From positions 43,937-107,936 of the forward strand of contig PBNO01000003.1 of NCBI GenBank assembly GCA_002723155.1: 64,000 nt of DNA, read 5' to 3'. Positions 51,175 to 60,834 of the stretch are shown here, in pieces. Numbering within the stretch: the stretch's first letter is position 1; each line of letters opens with the position of its first letter. The position numbers and the translations under genes were made by a program. Under the pieces are notes generated by a model. The model ran no database searches. It worked only from the letters and a program-made list of their open reading frames with translations, and had not been told where the DNA came from. The stretch comes from Ponticaulis sp. (GTDB taxonomy: Bacteria > Pseudomonadota > Alphaproteobacteria > Caulobacterales > Hyphomonadaceae).

Positions 51175-51209
51175 CCGCCGGTGTGCTCGCATACCGGCGG
51201 TTTTCTTTT
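51175..51209 (+). terminator. Intrinsic terminator of the DUF3089 gene
   Basis: CCGCCGGT (51175-51182) and ACCGGCGG (51193-51200) form a perfect 8-bp stem, then TTTTCTTTT. Confidence 0.88.
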
Positions 51210-51229
51210 GCCCCTCAATGCCAAGCACA

Positions 51230-51271
51230 CTTGTCAACAGGACAGATATATGACAAGCATACTTTTCATAT
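51230..51271. promoter_or_regulatory. Operator-like inverted repeats before a membrane protein/XRE operon
   Basis: CTTGTCA (51230-51236) is inverted as TGACAAG at 51251-51257. The longer half-site ATATGACAAG (51248-51257) pairs with CTTTTCATAT (51262-51271), 9 of 10 positions, with a 4-base centre. The array ends 32 bases before the membrane protein start, so the XRE regulator of the operon is the natural binder. Confidence 0.55.
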
Positions 51272-51302
51272 TGAATAATTAGCTTTTCACTGAGGGATCT
51301 AT

Positions 51303-51767
51303 ATGTCGTTGCTCAACCATCCGCTCACCCAACATCGTATCCTTGTTCCGATCCTAGTGATTGTCCCGATTGCCTATCTGGCGTCGCTGCCCTGGCTAAA
51401 GGCATCACCAGATTGGCTTATCTTTGCGCTTGGCGGCGTCGCCGTACTCATTGAGGTTGGCGGCTCCTTCATTCTGTTTGCGCAAAAAGATCAGAAAAGC
51501 GATGAATGGCATCGCGGGGCGACACGCTTTGGCACTCAATGGGGCTGGCTGGTCGGTGCCGGCATTATCCCCCTGCTTCTGGTTCTTCCACCATTTCAGT
51601 CGCTCGTTCTGTCACTCGCTAATCTGACAGATCCGGAAGCGCAGCTGACCGAGCGCGCAGCACTCATGACATTCCTGTTGGGTTTTGGCGCTGTCGTTGT
51701 GCTGCAGGCGATCTTTACCGCTGTGTTCAGCCTCGTCTGGCGCATCTGGATGTCACGCGCAGTTTGA
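51303..51767 (+). CDS. Four-helix membrane protein paired with an XRE regulator
   Basis: 154 residues with four hydrophobic helices (about 13-33, 38-60, 77-97, 120-145) and a short charged loop (QKDQKSDEWHRGATRFG). I recognise no family with confidence; it resembles small DUF2178-like membrane proteins that occur upstream of compact XRE regulators. Such pairs are widespread and poorly understood. It starts just after the operator-like repeats, and the regulator gene begins 10 bases after its stop. Confidence 0.7.
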   Translation: MSLLNHPLTQHRILVPILVIVPIAYLASLPWLKASPDWLIFALGGVAVLIEVGGSFILFAQKDQKSDEWHRGATRFGTQWGWLVGAGIIPLLLVLPPFQSLVLSLANLTDPEAQLTERAALMTFLLGFGAVVVLQAIFTAVFSLVWRIWMSRAV

Positions 51768-51777
51768 GGAAGCAGGC

Positions 51778-51990
51778 ATGAAAAACTGTATCCGGGTGCT
51801 TCGCGCAGAACACAGCTGGAGCCAGGCAGAGCTTGCAGACCGCGTCGGCGTCTCTAGAAACTCCATTAACTCCATCGAGAATGGACGCTTTGATCCGTCC
51901 CTGCCACTGGCATTCCACATCGCCGATGCATTCGGCCTCACCATCGAAGAGGTATTCGAGCGCCCTGCGCCTCCGGAGAAAGGCACTTAA
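51778..51990 (+). CDS. Small XRE-family transcription regulator
   Basis: 70 residues from the ATG at 51778 (GAGGAAGCAGGC ribosome site). It consists of one helix-turn-helix: LRAEHSWSQAELADRVGVSRNSINSIENGRFDPSLPLAFHIADAFG, closing with IEEVFE, the compact YgzD-like type. It should bind DNA as a dimer. With its membrane-protein partner it forms an operon that is probably self-regulated through 51230-51271. Confidence 0.9.
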   Translation: MKNCIRVLRAEHSWSQAELADRVGVSRNSINSIENGRFDPSLPLAFHIADAFGLTIEEVFERPAPPEKGT

Positions 51991-52098
51991 CTGGCTGATA
52001 TCGTGACAATGCAGTCATAGAAGGCGCTTCTCTGTATTCTCCCCTTGCAGGCAGAGCGACGGCGTTGTTAGCGTGCGCGCGACCAGCCGGAGACCTAT

Positions 52099-53157
52099 AT
52101 GCTTTTCAACTTTCGCTCATGCCTGATGTCTGCACTCGCTTTCAGCGCTATTCTGCCAGCCAGCGCGCAAGAAGCGCCGCCACCGCCAGAAGAACAGCAA
52201 CAGGCGAACACCAGCGAAATGCTGACAAACTGGCTGATGATCGATGTTCTGGACCGCAATTGCCGCATTTTCGGCCTGACAGACCGTGTCGCGCTCACCC
52301 GTGAGGTCGGCGCTTACACCCGGGTCTGGCGGGCAAGCCAGGGCGCTGCGACGCCGGATGCCCTGCTCGCCAATCTGACCGGCCTGACCGAAACGGCTGT
52401 TGAGCGCGCTGAAGAGATCAATTGCGACGACGCGATGAACTATCTGTTCCAGGCGCGCCGCGAATATTTCCGCTCCCTGCTCGCGCAGATCGTCAGCGCC
52501 GCTGGTAATGATAGCTGGGATAGCGAGCCGGACGCGATCAAAGCCTCATGGCAAGCGCTTGTGAACGAAATTGGCGGCTTTTTCGGCGGCGAGGAGTTCA
52601 ACCGGCTGCGCGGTATTTTCCAGGCTGAAGTGGAAGGCGCAGACCTAGATCGCGAAGAGCTCTGGTCACAGCTTCGCCCGGTCCTGTTTGCAACGCACTG
52701 GCAGCTTTCCGTCGCTGAAGACGGCTTTTCCGTTTACCCGCAGCGACAAGCGGGCGGCCAGTTCAATTATGTCTTCACCCGTAACGAAACCGAAGAAGAC
52801 CTGCCTTACTCCATCACTGCGCCGACGGAAATTGCCGTCAGCGGAGAAGACGGCCAGCCACATGCGCTTCTGTCAGCAACCGGCAAAAGCGATGACGACC
52901 GCGTCGTTGTCTTCCTGCAAAAATATGATTCATCAGCTCAGCCAAACGAGCTGAATGCCAGCATGCTCGTCCAGCAACCGGCGCAAGCGGGTATGGCTCC
53001 GTCCCTTCGCAGCTTCGATGCCGAACCTCTTCCGGAAGAAGACTGCCCGACAGACTTCTGCTTCATCTTCCCGGCTGACGCGACCCCTGCAACAGCTAAC
53101 GCGCAGAACCGCGCGATCCAGCTGGTCTTCACACCTGCAACTGAAGAGGCGGAATAA
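52099..53157 (+). CDS. Exported protein of unknown function
   Basis: 352 residues with a signal peptide (cleavage after ASAQ, near 25) and a Pro/Gln/Glu-rich linker. The body is acidic with an alpha-helical first half (WLMIDVLDRNCRIFGLTDR, INCDDAMNYLFQARREYFRSLLAQIV) and a beta-rich second half. Three Cys sit at the close (EDCPTDFCF). No domain recognised. Likely periplasmic. It is tail-to-tail with the GNAT-like gene, 5 bases apart. Confidence 0.75.
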   Translation: MLFNFRSCLMSALAFSAILPASAQEAPPPPEEQQQANTSEMLTNWLMIDVLDRNCRIFGLTDRVALTREVGAYTRVWRASQGAATPDALLANLTGLTETAVERAEEINCDDAMNYLFQARREYFRSLLAQIVSAAGNDSWDSEPDAIKASWQALVNEIGGFFGGEEFNRLRGIFQAEVEGADLDREELWSQLRPVLFATHWQLSVAEDGFSVYPQRQAGGQFNYVFTRNETEEDLPYSITAPTEIAVSGEDGQPHALLSATGKSDDDRVVVFLQKYDSSAQPNELNASMLVQQPAQAGMAPSLRSFDAEPLPEEDCPTDFCFIFPADATPATANAQNRAIQLVFTPATEEAE

Positions 53158-53162
53158 TCGGG

Positions 53163-54266
53163 CTAGCGACGTACCCGAAGCACTTCAGGGCGTCGCAGCG
53201 CGAAGAAAAAGTCGCTATCGAACGGACCTTCTGACCAGTTGTCCGGCAGATCATCAACGCGCGACTGCATGTGCGCGCTGTCATAGCCGCGTTCGCGCAG
53301 CATCCATCCTGCAGGCACATCATCTGCCAGCGACTGTGTGATCACACGGCGGCGCACACGCGCCGCGCCTGACACTTTGGCAAGTTGAACGGCTGCTTCG
53401 AGCATATCCGCATCGCTAACGCCGCTTTCATCGAGGCTGACCATGTCCTCAATCTCCAGCGCGGAGGCCGAGAACATATCATCCTTGGCAAGCGAAACCG
53501 CGAGCAGCGCCACCAGAGCGCCTTCACGGACAACACCAAGCAGACGCATAGCATCATGATAATCCGGATCGGCAAGGCGATAGCGCCAGATCTCCGAAGA
53601 CCGGTTGGGTTGAAGCGTTGCTCCGGACTGAAGCGCCTCATTGAAGGCATCGAGCAGACCCGACATAGACGGGTCGGCCGGATCAATCACGGTAAAGCCG
53701 GCGAACTCACCAGCTTTCGGTAGCGGTTTCACCCCACGTTCGAGATGTTGCCAACCCGACGCGAGCATCTTGAACGGGCTGTTTTTGAACGCATTGTAAA
53801 TTCGCGAGCGCAGAAGCGCGCTCCAGCGGACAGGCTTTTCAAGGAAAAGACGGCCCAACTCACCCCGCCATGGGTGCACGTCCACATACGGATAGATGGG
53901 GGCGGATAACGCGTTATTGTTCAGCGTATTAACCCCGTCCGTGGCGTGAGTTTTCAGCATATGACGGAGCAGTTTCAAACCAACGCCGGGTCGTCTTTGG
54001 CGAGAAACAAATGTGTGCGCAGACACCATGCTTCGTTCTGTCGTACCGCTCTTGAAACTGCGGCGCTGCGTGCAAATAAAGGCTTCGGCGCGCCCTTCTT
54101 TCATGGCGACATAGCCTGCCGGCTCATCGCCCTGTTCAGGGTTATCAAACAATACCCATCGCCAGCCTTCCAGCGACCGCGCCGGAAAACCGCAAATCTC
54201 GTTCAGCTCCACCAGATCGGGCAGATGCGATGGACTGACGGGTGAAATTTCGACCTTAGACGGCAA
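53163..54266 (-). CDS. GNAT-fold acyltransferase-like protein
   Basis: 367 residues with a TTG start at 54266; no ATG lies near the true domain start. The N-terminal part is a GNAT-like domain with the acyl-CoA pyrophosphate loop region VSRQRRPGVGLKLLRHML (near 88-105), and a second, diverged domain fills the C-terminal half. The substrate is unknown. Relatives I recall occur near polysaccharide genes, but no such genes are here. Cytoplasmic. Confidence 0.7.
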   Translation of the reverse strand: MPSKVEISPVSPSHLPDLVELNEICGFPARSLEGWRWVLFDNPEQGDEPAGYVAMKEGRAEAFICTQRRSFKSGTTERSMVSAHTFVSRQRRPGVGLKLLRHMLKTHATDGVNTLNNNALSAPIYPYVDVHPWRGELGRLFLEKPVRWSALLRSRIYNAFKNSPFKMLASGWQHLERGVKPLPKAGEFAGFTVIDPADPSMSGLLDAFNEALQSGATLQPNRSSEIWRYRLADPDYHDAMRLLGVVREGALVALLAVSLAKDDMFSASALEIEDMVSLDESGVSDADMLEAAVQLAKVSGAARVRRRVITQSLADDVPAGWMLRERGYDSAHMQSRVDDLPDNWSEGPFDSDFFFALRRPEVLRVRR

Positions 54267-54442
54267 TGCCCAGATAACTCACACAAACGACGTTCATAAG
54301 CCGGTTTAACACGCGCGCATTAAGCGAGCCTTGCCAGCAATACCGCTTTTTCGACACGATCACCGAATTTAAGCGTCAAACAGGATGAATTCGGGCACAT
54401 TTCTTACTTCCGAATCCGGCCGTTCCCCGTTAAAGAGCGCGT

Positions 54443-56725
54443 ATGACTGATACCACCGACCTCTCCGCCAAAATCGTCACTGCCATGCAGACCGTCCAGA
54501 ACCAGTCGGATGCTGCCGAACATGGCATCAATACCGAAGAATGGGATCGCCTGATCACGCGTCTCGGCAGACACCCTAATCTGGTGGAATTGGGCATTTA
54601 TTCGGTAATGTGGTCGGAGCACTGCTCTTACAAATCTTCACGCCGTCACCTCTCCAAATTCCCGACAAAGAATGAGTTCGTCATTCAGGGGCCGGGCGAG
54701 AACGCTGGTGTCATCGATATTGGCGATGGTCAGGCAGCGATCTTCAAAATGGAGAGCCACAACCACCCGTCTTACATCGAGCCTTATCAGGGCGCGGCGA
54801 CAGGTGTTGGCGGTATCCTGCGCGACGTATTCACAATGGGCGCGCGTCCGATTGCACTGGTCAACGCGCTGCGCTTTGGCGAACCTGATCACCCGAAAAC
54901 ACGCTCTCTGGTGGCGGGCGTTGTTCACGGTATTGGCGGCTATGGTAACTGCGTTGGCGTTCCGACTGTTGCTGGCGAAACCCAGTTCGACGCTGGCTAT
55001 AACGGCAACATCCTCGTTAACGCTATGGCTGTTGGCCTCGCCGATCAGGACAAGATTTTCTACGCACGTGGTGCAACGCCGGGCAACCCGATCTTCTATG
55101 TGGGCTCCAAAACCGGCCGCGACGGTATTCACGGCGCGACGATGGCGTCTGCAGAATTCTCTGAAGGTGATGAAGAGAAACGCCCAACTGTTCAGGTTGG
55201 CGACCCGTTCACCGAGAAGCTTCTCATCGAAGCCTGCCTTGAGCTGATGGAAACCGACGCCATTCAGGCCATTCAGGATATGGGCGCAGCTGGCCTCACC
55301 TCATCTTCTGTCGAGATGGCAGACAGCGGCGGCGAGAATGGCGAAGGTATCGGCGTTGAGATGGATCTCGACAAAGTGCCTCAGCGCGAAGAAGGCATGA
55401 CAGCTTACGAAATCATGCTTTCTGAAAGCCAGGAGCGTATGCTCATGGTTCTCAAACCGGGCAAGGAAGCAGTCGCCAAAGCGATCTTCGACAAATGGGA
55501 CCTCGACGCTGAAGTCATCGGCATGACGACTGACACAGGCCGTCTCGTGCTCAAGCAACACGGCGAAGTCGTCTGCGACATCCCTGTCGCGCCACTGGCT
55601 GACGACGCACCAAACTATGACCGCCCATGGAACGAGCCGCCAAAGCGTGCGCCGTTCGACCTGTCTAAATACGCAGAACCATCCGACTTCGCAGACGTGC
55701 TTCTGAAGCTCATGTCCTGCCCGGATATGGCATCCAAGCGCTGGGTCTGGGAACAGTATGACCGCCACGTTATGGGCGACACAGTCGACAGCTCCACATC
55801 TGGCGGCGACGCGGCTATCGTCCGTATTCACGGCACGAACAAAGCGCTCGCTATCTGTTCAGACTGTAACCCGCACTATGTCGCGGCAGACCCGTTTGAA
55901 GGCGGTAAAGGCGTCGTGGCCGAAGCCTATCGCAACCTCTCAGCTGTTGGCGCCAAACCGATTGCGATCACTGACAATCTGAACTTCGGCAACCCTGAAA
56001 AGCCGAATACTATGGGCTATATCGTGAAAGCGATTGAGGGCATGGCAGCCGCTTGTGGCGAGCTAAACTTCCCTGTCGTCTCCGGTAACGTCTCCCTCTA
56101 CAACGAGACGGACGGCATCGCGATCCCGCCTACCCCTGTTGTCGGCGGCGTTGGCCTCATCGAAGACGTGACGAAAGTTGCAACGCTTAAAGGCGCGCAA
56201 GCCGGTGACAAGCTGGTCCTTCTCAGCGAGACGACGCCTCACCTTGGCGCGTCTCTCTATGCGCGCGAATGGCTCGGCCTGAAGGGCGAAGAGCTTGGCC
56301 CGCCACCGTCTGCTATGCTCGACACTGAAATCGACAATGGCGAGTTCATCCGCAAGCTGATCAACGAAGGCCTCGTCAACGCGGTGCACGACGTCTCTGA
56401 CGGCGGTATTGCGTGTGCGGCAGCTGAAATGGCACTCTCAGGCGGCGTTGGCGTAAGCTTCTGCGGCACAGAACCGGGCGAAGGCTCAGAGCTCACACAG
56501 CTCTTTGGTGAGCGCCCTGCAAGCTATCTGATCGCCGTCAATGACGACCAGTGGGTCAAATGGGATTCCAAAGGCTTCCTGCCAACGGTTCTGGGCCAGT
56601 TTGAAGGTGACAGCATCACGCTCAAAACCGGTGTCAGCCCGAACATTGTGGACCACACCATTACGCTGGAAGCGCTTCGCGACGCGCATGAAGGCTGGAT
56701 GCCACGCTATATGGCAGGCGAATAA
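54443..56725 (+). CDS. purL: Phosphoribosylformylglycinamidine synthase subunit PurL
   Basis: 760 residues, the small-subunit form that works with PurS and PurQ. Motifs: [18 protein letters not shown] site in [15 protein letters not shown], metal/ligand region [17 protein letters not shown], and [21 protein letters not shown]. It makes FGAM from FGAR in purine synthesis. Neither purS nor purQ is in this window. Ends with a strong bidirectional terminator. Confidence 0.97.
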   Translation: MTDTTDLSAKIVTAMQTVQNQSDAAEHGINTEEWDRLITRLGRHPNLVELGIYSVMWSEHCSYKSSRRHLSKFPTKNEFVIQGPGENAGVIDIGDGQAAIFKMESHNHPSYIEPYQGAATGVGGILRDVFTMGARPIALVNALRFGEPDHPKTRSLVAGVVHGIGGYGNCVGVPTVAGETQFDAGYNGNILVNAMAVGLADQDKIFYARGATPGNPIFYVGSKTGRDGIHGATMASAEFSEGDEEKRPTVQVGDPFTEKLLIEACLELMETDAIQAIQDMGAAGLTSSSVEMADSGGENGEGIGVEMDLDKVPQREEGMTAYEIMLSESQERMLMVLKPGKEAVAKAIFDKWDLDAEVIGMTTDTGRLVLKQHGEVVCDIPVAPLADDAPNYDRPWNEPPKRAPFDLSKYAEPSDFADVLLKLMSCPDMASKRWVWEQYDRHVMGDTVDSSTSGGDAAIVRIHGTNKALAICSDCNPHYVAADPFEGGKGVVAEAYRNLSAVGAKPIAITDNLNFGNPEKPNTMGYIVKAIEGMAAACGELNFPVVSGNVSLYNETDGIAIPPTPVVGGVGLIEDVTKVATLKGAQAGDKLVLLSETTPHLGASLYAREWLGLKGEELGPPPSAMLDTEIDNGEFIRKLINEGLVNAVHDVSDGGIACAAAEMALSGGVGVSFCGTEPGEGSELTQLFGERPASYLIAVNDDQWVKWDSKGFLPTVLGQFEGDSITLKTGVSPNIVDHTITLEALRDAHEGWMPRYMAGE

Positions 56726-56746
56726 CGCCCATAAAAACCAAATGCG

Positions 56747-56782
56747 AAAAGGGACCTGATTTCATCGGGTCCCTTTTTTTTT
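56747..56782. terminator. Bidirectional terminator between purL and the Tat lipoprotein gene
   Basis: AAAAGGGACC (56747-56756) and GGTCCCTTTT (56768-56777) form a 10-bp stem with A-run and T-run flanks on both sides, serving two convergent genes. Confidence 0.88.
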
Positions 56783-56788
56783 GCCCTA

Positions 56789-59700
56789 TCAGATCGGGCA
56801 ACTGAACGGCGTACTGCCACCGGCCATGCCGATATAGTTTTCTGACGCGGCAAATATCGTCACCGCCGTATCCGCTGACTTACCTGCCCCTGCAAACACA
56901 CCCAGCGAAATGGCCTTCACAACCTCGCAAGCCATGCCAGCAATTGCGAGCTTCACAGCGGGCGCAATCCCCCTGTCGTCCATCAGAATAATCGCCATAG
57001 AAACAGCCGCATAGACACGCGCCAGTCGTTGACCGTAAGCCGCAACAATACCCAGTGAGACACCGCCCAATCCACTGACAGCGCCAGCCGCACCGGCCAT
57101 CATCGCAATCAGATTGATCAGCGCGATGATGCGATCAAGCTCCTGCAGATCACGCATCATGCGCTCTTCAGCGCTGCCCCCGCCAGACCCGTCTGCCAGC
57201 ATGGCATAGACTTCGCCCGTCTCCTTCTTGATCGTCCAGCTTGCCAGAACCGAGCCGTCTTCGGCCGCAAAATGTAGCGCGCCCGGAAAGCTGAACGGAT
57301 AGCTGATCCGCTCTTCAAATGCGTCCCATTCCTCTACCCGCTCTGCGCTCATGCCCGCATCACGGAAGCGCCGCAGACTTATCGGGGCGAGCGTCTTGCC
57401 TTCCAAAAGGGACACAGTGCTTGTCGGGAACATTGTCGCTTCGCCCATGGCAAGCGTGGCAGAGGATTTAAACGCAACCTCAACCAGCTTCTCTCTCGAC
57501 GGGGTTAGCACCGCTGCATCCGAGAGCGGCATGATATCGACCCGTTTGATGTAGCGATCGGAATTCACCACCGCATGGCTGGAGAATAACACCGTGCGCA
57601 GACCATGCTCGGCCGTCGCGAAATCGTCTCCGGAAAGCTTACCCGCCCGCGCAAGGAAGGTTGCCAGCTCGCCCGGCAGGACATCGAAGCCTTCTTCAAG
57701 CTTATCGACGAGCGCATTTACATCCGTCGGTTCCTCAGCTGTCGCCCGGTCCAGTTCTTCGATAGAGAGTTTCGCGGTGAGCACATCGTCCAGCAGCGTC
57801 GACAAGGATGGTGACGGCCCTTCAAAGGCGATGACATGCGAGGCTAAAAGCGCGCCATGCAGGCTGTTCAGGTCTTCTTCGGTGACCTCACCTTCGCCGG
57901 AATGTCCGCAAAGCACACGGGTCACTTCATTACCGCCGACATTCACGGTGAGCTTCATTGCAACAAGCTTGCGCGCACGTCCGCGAAGTTCAGCCGCGGG
58001 CACAACATAGCTCGCTTGCGCAGCGAGGCGATCTAACGCCAGTTCAGCCTGCCGTGTATCGCCCGCATCGCCGCCTGCAGCGCGATAGGTCAGCTGGTAA
58101 GGCGAGATCGCCTCATCTGACTCCAGAAACGCATTGATGACCCGTTCGACCTCGGACGTGTCGCCCTCAACCACACTTACAGCCTGCCCGCCTGTTGCCT
58201 CTGCAAGCTCGTTGAAAATCGCACTGGTGACCGCATTCGGCCTTGAGATCAGTTCACCGTCTACATCCATAATAAGCATACGCGGGCCAGCGCGCAGCTT
58301 GGCCAGACCGGCCTCGTCAGGACGTGCGTCGGTCACATCGCCGTCCGTTGCGTACACAACGAGATTGTATGGCTCGTCGGAGGCTTTCAGAAGCTCGGTC
58401 CACAAGCTGGAGCCGGTCTGCTTTACGGTCACGCTGGCGTTCGGATGAACGGTTTTTGCAATCGCTTCGACCTCGCGCTGAAGGCGGCGCATTTCAGGCG
58501 CCTCATCGCCTCGAAACGCCGCGGGCATGGACAGAGAGTCATCGGCCAGGAACAGAATTCGGGGCGCGATATCTCGCGATTTGAGAACATGAGACACGCT
58601 TTCGCCCGCATCCAGCAATGCAAAGTCGGCAGCGTTCAGCCCTTCAACCATCTCACCGCCTGCACTGCGCGGCCACACACGGACCCGCATGTCCGGATAG
58701 GTGCTCGCATCGACTTCCATCTCGACCGACGCGACGGATCCGGAAAGCCCAGACGCTTCACCCCTGCCCGTATCCTGTCCGTTGATCAGAACATTGCCGC
58801 TATCGGTCAACCTGATCCGGTCGCCTTCCAGCGTGACGGTGTCGCCCATGGCAAACTGGCGCTCCGGATCGATCTCTTCACCGTCGAGCGCCTGAATTTT
58901 CAGGATAGGCGTAAACGCCCTCAAATCACTGATACGCGAACCCAGCACCTGAAGCGTATCAACACCCGCCTTAAAACCGATACGGACCTGACGACCAGCG
59001 ACCTCATCAGCGCGCCAGTCGGCACGCGCGACCTCAACTGGCTCGTCCATATTGTCAGACATCACCGCAGACAAGGACACAGACACATCGAGGTCATGTT
59101 CGATCTCCGCGGTTGCTTCATATGGGCGAAGCCCTTCCGGACACGGCTCCAGTTCGGCTTGCGGCCGGTGTGGGTCTGCAAGCATGACGCTGCCATCTGT
59201 CTGCGTCACCCGAACAACCGGATACCGACCGAAGGAGCGATCGTCGTAACGGCCACGCCCGATATCTTCGAACTGATCATCGGTCAGAAGGCCTCGCAAC
59301 TCGCGCGCAATCTCGTCAGCACGGCTGTTATCAACCTGCACCGCTCCCGCATCCGCAGCAGGCGCGCCAAGCCTGTCACGCCAGTTACCCAGCTGACCTG
59401 CGTTGAAAGCCGGATCGAAATCCTGTTCGAAATCGCGATAGAAAAGTCCGGCTGTCTCGTCGCGTCCCGGCTTGCTGATTTCCACCACGTCGGCGTTCAC
59501 GCCCGTCTGGCGCATCAGGTCTGCAAGCAGTTCTGCCTTTTCCCGTGCCGTGCCAGCCCCTGCACGCAGGGCTGCGCGCGTTCCGTAGCGCACAGTGTTT
59601 CCAAAATTGAAGCGATGTGACTGACTGGAAATCAGACGGATTTCATCCCGGACAAACCGGTGAATGGCCTGAACATCTCCGGACTGTACCAACGACGCTG

Positions 59701-59911
59701 CACGCCCTTTTGTATGGTCCGGGCTTTGACGAAGAGCGGTCTGCATCTCCCGCCAGACGGCATAAGGCCCCGGCTCTGACGGCACGATCACTTCGTCGTC
59801 CGGCTTACCACAGGCTGAAAGCATCGGCCCGGCGCCCGCGAGCACCAGCCCGCTAACCCCCAGTTTCCAGGATGTACCAAGTAAAGCGCGGCGCGTGTAA
59901 TCGACAGCCAT
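56789..59911 (-). CDS. Large Tat-exported lipoprotein with transglutaminase-like and VWA-like domains
   Basis: 1040 residues. A twin-arginine motif (YTRRALLG) and a lipobox (LSAC, Cys34) together predict a folded, lipid-anchored envelope protein. Residues about 75-255 resemble a transglutaminase-like fold (VRDEIRLI, GAGTAREKAELLADLMRQTGV, LADPHRP), but Ala/Thr stand where the catalytic Cys is expected, so it is probably inactive. A beta domain (about 400-445) precedes a VWA-like domain with a MIDAS-type DDSLSMP (457-463) and VVYATDGDVTD. The C-terminal 100 residues hold Gly/Ala-rich hydrophobic segments. No full-length family recognised; a scaffold or adhesin role is a guess. Confidence 0.78.
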   Translation of the reverse strand: MAVDYTRRALLGTSWKLGVSGLVLAGAGPMLSACGKPDDEVIVPSEPGPYAVWREMQTALRQSPDHTKGRAASLVQSGDVQAIHRFVRDEIRLISSQSHRFNFGNTVRYGTRAALRAGAGTAREKAELLADLMRQTGVNADVVEISKPGRDETAGLFYRDFEQDFDPAFNAGQLGNWRDRLGAPAADAGAVQVDNSRADEIARELRGLLTDDQFEDIGRGRYDDRSFGRYPVVRVTQTDGSVMLADPHRPQAELEPCPEGLRPYEATAEIEHDLDVSVSLSAVMSDNMDEPVEVARADWRADEVAGRQVRIGFKAGVDTLQVLGSRISDLRAFTPILKIQALDGEEIDPERQFAMGDTVTLEGDRIRLTDSGNVLINGQDTGRGEASGLSGSVASVEMEVDASTYPDMRVRVWPRSAGGEMVEGLNAADFALLDAGESVSHVLKSRDIAPRILFLADDSLSMPAAFRGDEAPEMRRLQREVEAIAKTVHPNASVTVKQTGSSLWTELLKASDEPYNLVVYATDGDVTDARPDEAGLAKLRAGPRMLIMDVDGELISRPNAVTSAIFNELAEATGGQAVSVVEGDTSEVERVINAFLESDEAISPYQLTYRAAGGDAGDTRQAELALDRLAAQASYVVPAAELRGRARKLVAMKLTVNVGGNEVTRVLCGHSGEGEVTEEDLNSLHGALLASHVIAFEGPSPSLSTLLDDVLTAKLSIEELDRATAEEPTDVNALVDKLEEGFDVLPGELATFLARAGKLSGDDFATAEHGLRTVLFSSHAVVNSDRYIKRVDIMPLSDAAVLTPSREKLVEVAFKSSATLAMGEATMFPTSTVSLLEGKTLAPISLRRFRDAGMSAERVEEWDAFEERISYPFSFPGALHFAAEDGSVLASWTIKKETGEVYAMLADGSGGGSAEERMMRDLQELDRIIALINLIAMMAGAAGAVSGLGGVSLGIVAAYGQRLARVYAAVSMAIILMDDRGIAPAVKLAIAGMACEVVKAISLGVFAGAGKSADTAVTIFAASENYIGMAGGSTPFSCPI

Positions 59912-60055
59912 AAGTGCCCCCGTCAGTTAGCGAGGAGCGTCAGCGTGTGACACCGCCTCTTTCATGTGTCCCAACGACTGGTATGGCAGAAACCGGACAC
60001 GGCTTTGAACCCTGTCCAGCAAGATTTGGAGGCAAATTCCGGAAGACGCGACGCG

Positions 60056-60688
60056 CTAGAGCACTTCTGCAGCCGGCTTTTGCGCGTCTTTAGCGCGCTT
60101 GAAAGCCGGTCGCGCGCTCATCCTGTCCCAATAGGCCTGCAGCGTGTCAGGTAGCGGCGTCAGGATATCCAGCGCCTGCGCCAGCAACAGCGCATAAGTC
60201 ACAGACACATCCGCCGCCGTGAACCGGTCTGCCGCGACATAGTCATGACTGGCAAGACGCGTCTCGAGCGCTGTCAGACGCCCCAGAAACCATTTCGCAT
60301 AGGCTTCGGCGACAACAGGTTGGCGGCGCTCTTCGGGCTCAAGCCGGGTGTATCTCAGCACCAGCGTTTGCGGAAAGGTCAGCGTCGCCTCGCCATAGTG
60401 GAGCGCATTGAGATAAGCGCCAAATTCGGGTTCATCCGGCCCCACATGCAGCTCTTTCGGCCCATACTTTGCCGCCAGATATTCGCAGATCGCTGCGGAC
60501 TCGGTCATGCGTGTATCGCCATCGATCAGAAGCGGAATTGTGCCGAGCGGATTCTCTTCCAGATATTCAGGCTTCTTCCAGCGCGGCGGGAACGGAAGCA
60601 GCTCCAGCTCATAGTCCAGCCCGCATTCTTCCAGCATCCAGAGCGCCCGGAATGAGCGTGCATCGCGGCAGTGATAAAGCCTGATCAT
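60056..60688 (-). CDS. Glutathione S-transferase
   Basis: 210 residues from the ATG at 60688, preceded by GGGAGGAAC; 45 more in-frame residues upstream are spurious. The thioredoxin-like N-terminal domain has LYHCRDARSFRALWMLEE (Cys or Ser region binding glutathione) and NPLGTIPLLIDGD then MTESAAICEYLAAKYG; the helical C-terminal domain has ADRFTAADVSVTYALLLA. The typical bacterial beta/theta-like fold. Cytoplasmic. Divergent from the serine hydrolase gene. Confidence 0.92.
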   Translation of the reverse strand: MIRLYHCRDARSFRALWMLEECGLDYELELLPFPPRWKKPEYLEENPLGTIPLLIDGDTRMTESAAICEYLAAKYGPKELHVGPDEPEFGAYLNALHYGEATLTFPQTLVLRYTRLEPEERRQPVVAEAYAKWFLGRLTALETRLASHDYVAADRFTAADVSVTYALLLAQALDILTPLPDTLQAYWDRMSARPAFKRAKDAQKPAAEVL

Positions 60689-60834
60689 ATTGTTCCTCCC
60701 GTTTTCGCCCATGGGGCCACGGAAAGCGCGCCGTCGCAACACTGCCCTAGCGTCACTCAACTCTTGCACGCATCCACGCTCCCGCTCATACTCAACTACA
60801 TAAATGAGGGGAGACACCCCCAAGGGAGGACATT

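Noticed and set aside
58445-59620. 391-codon open frame antisense to the Tat lipoprotein
   Set aside because: No start signal or motif; the opposite strand codes for a coherent protein through this region.
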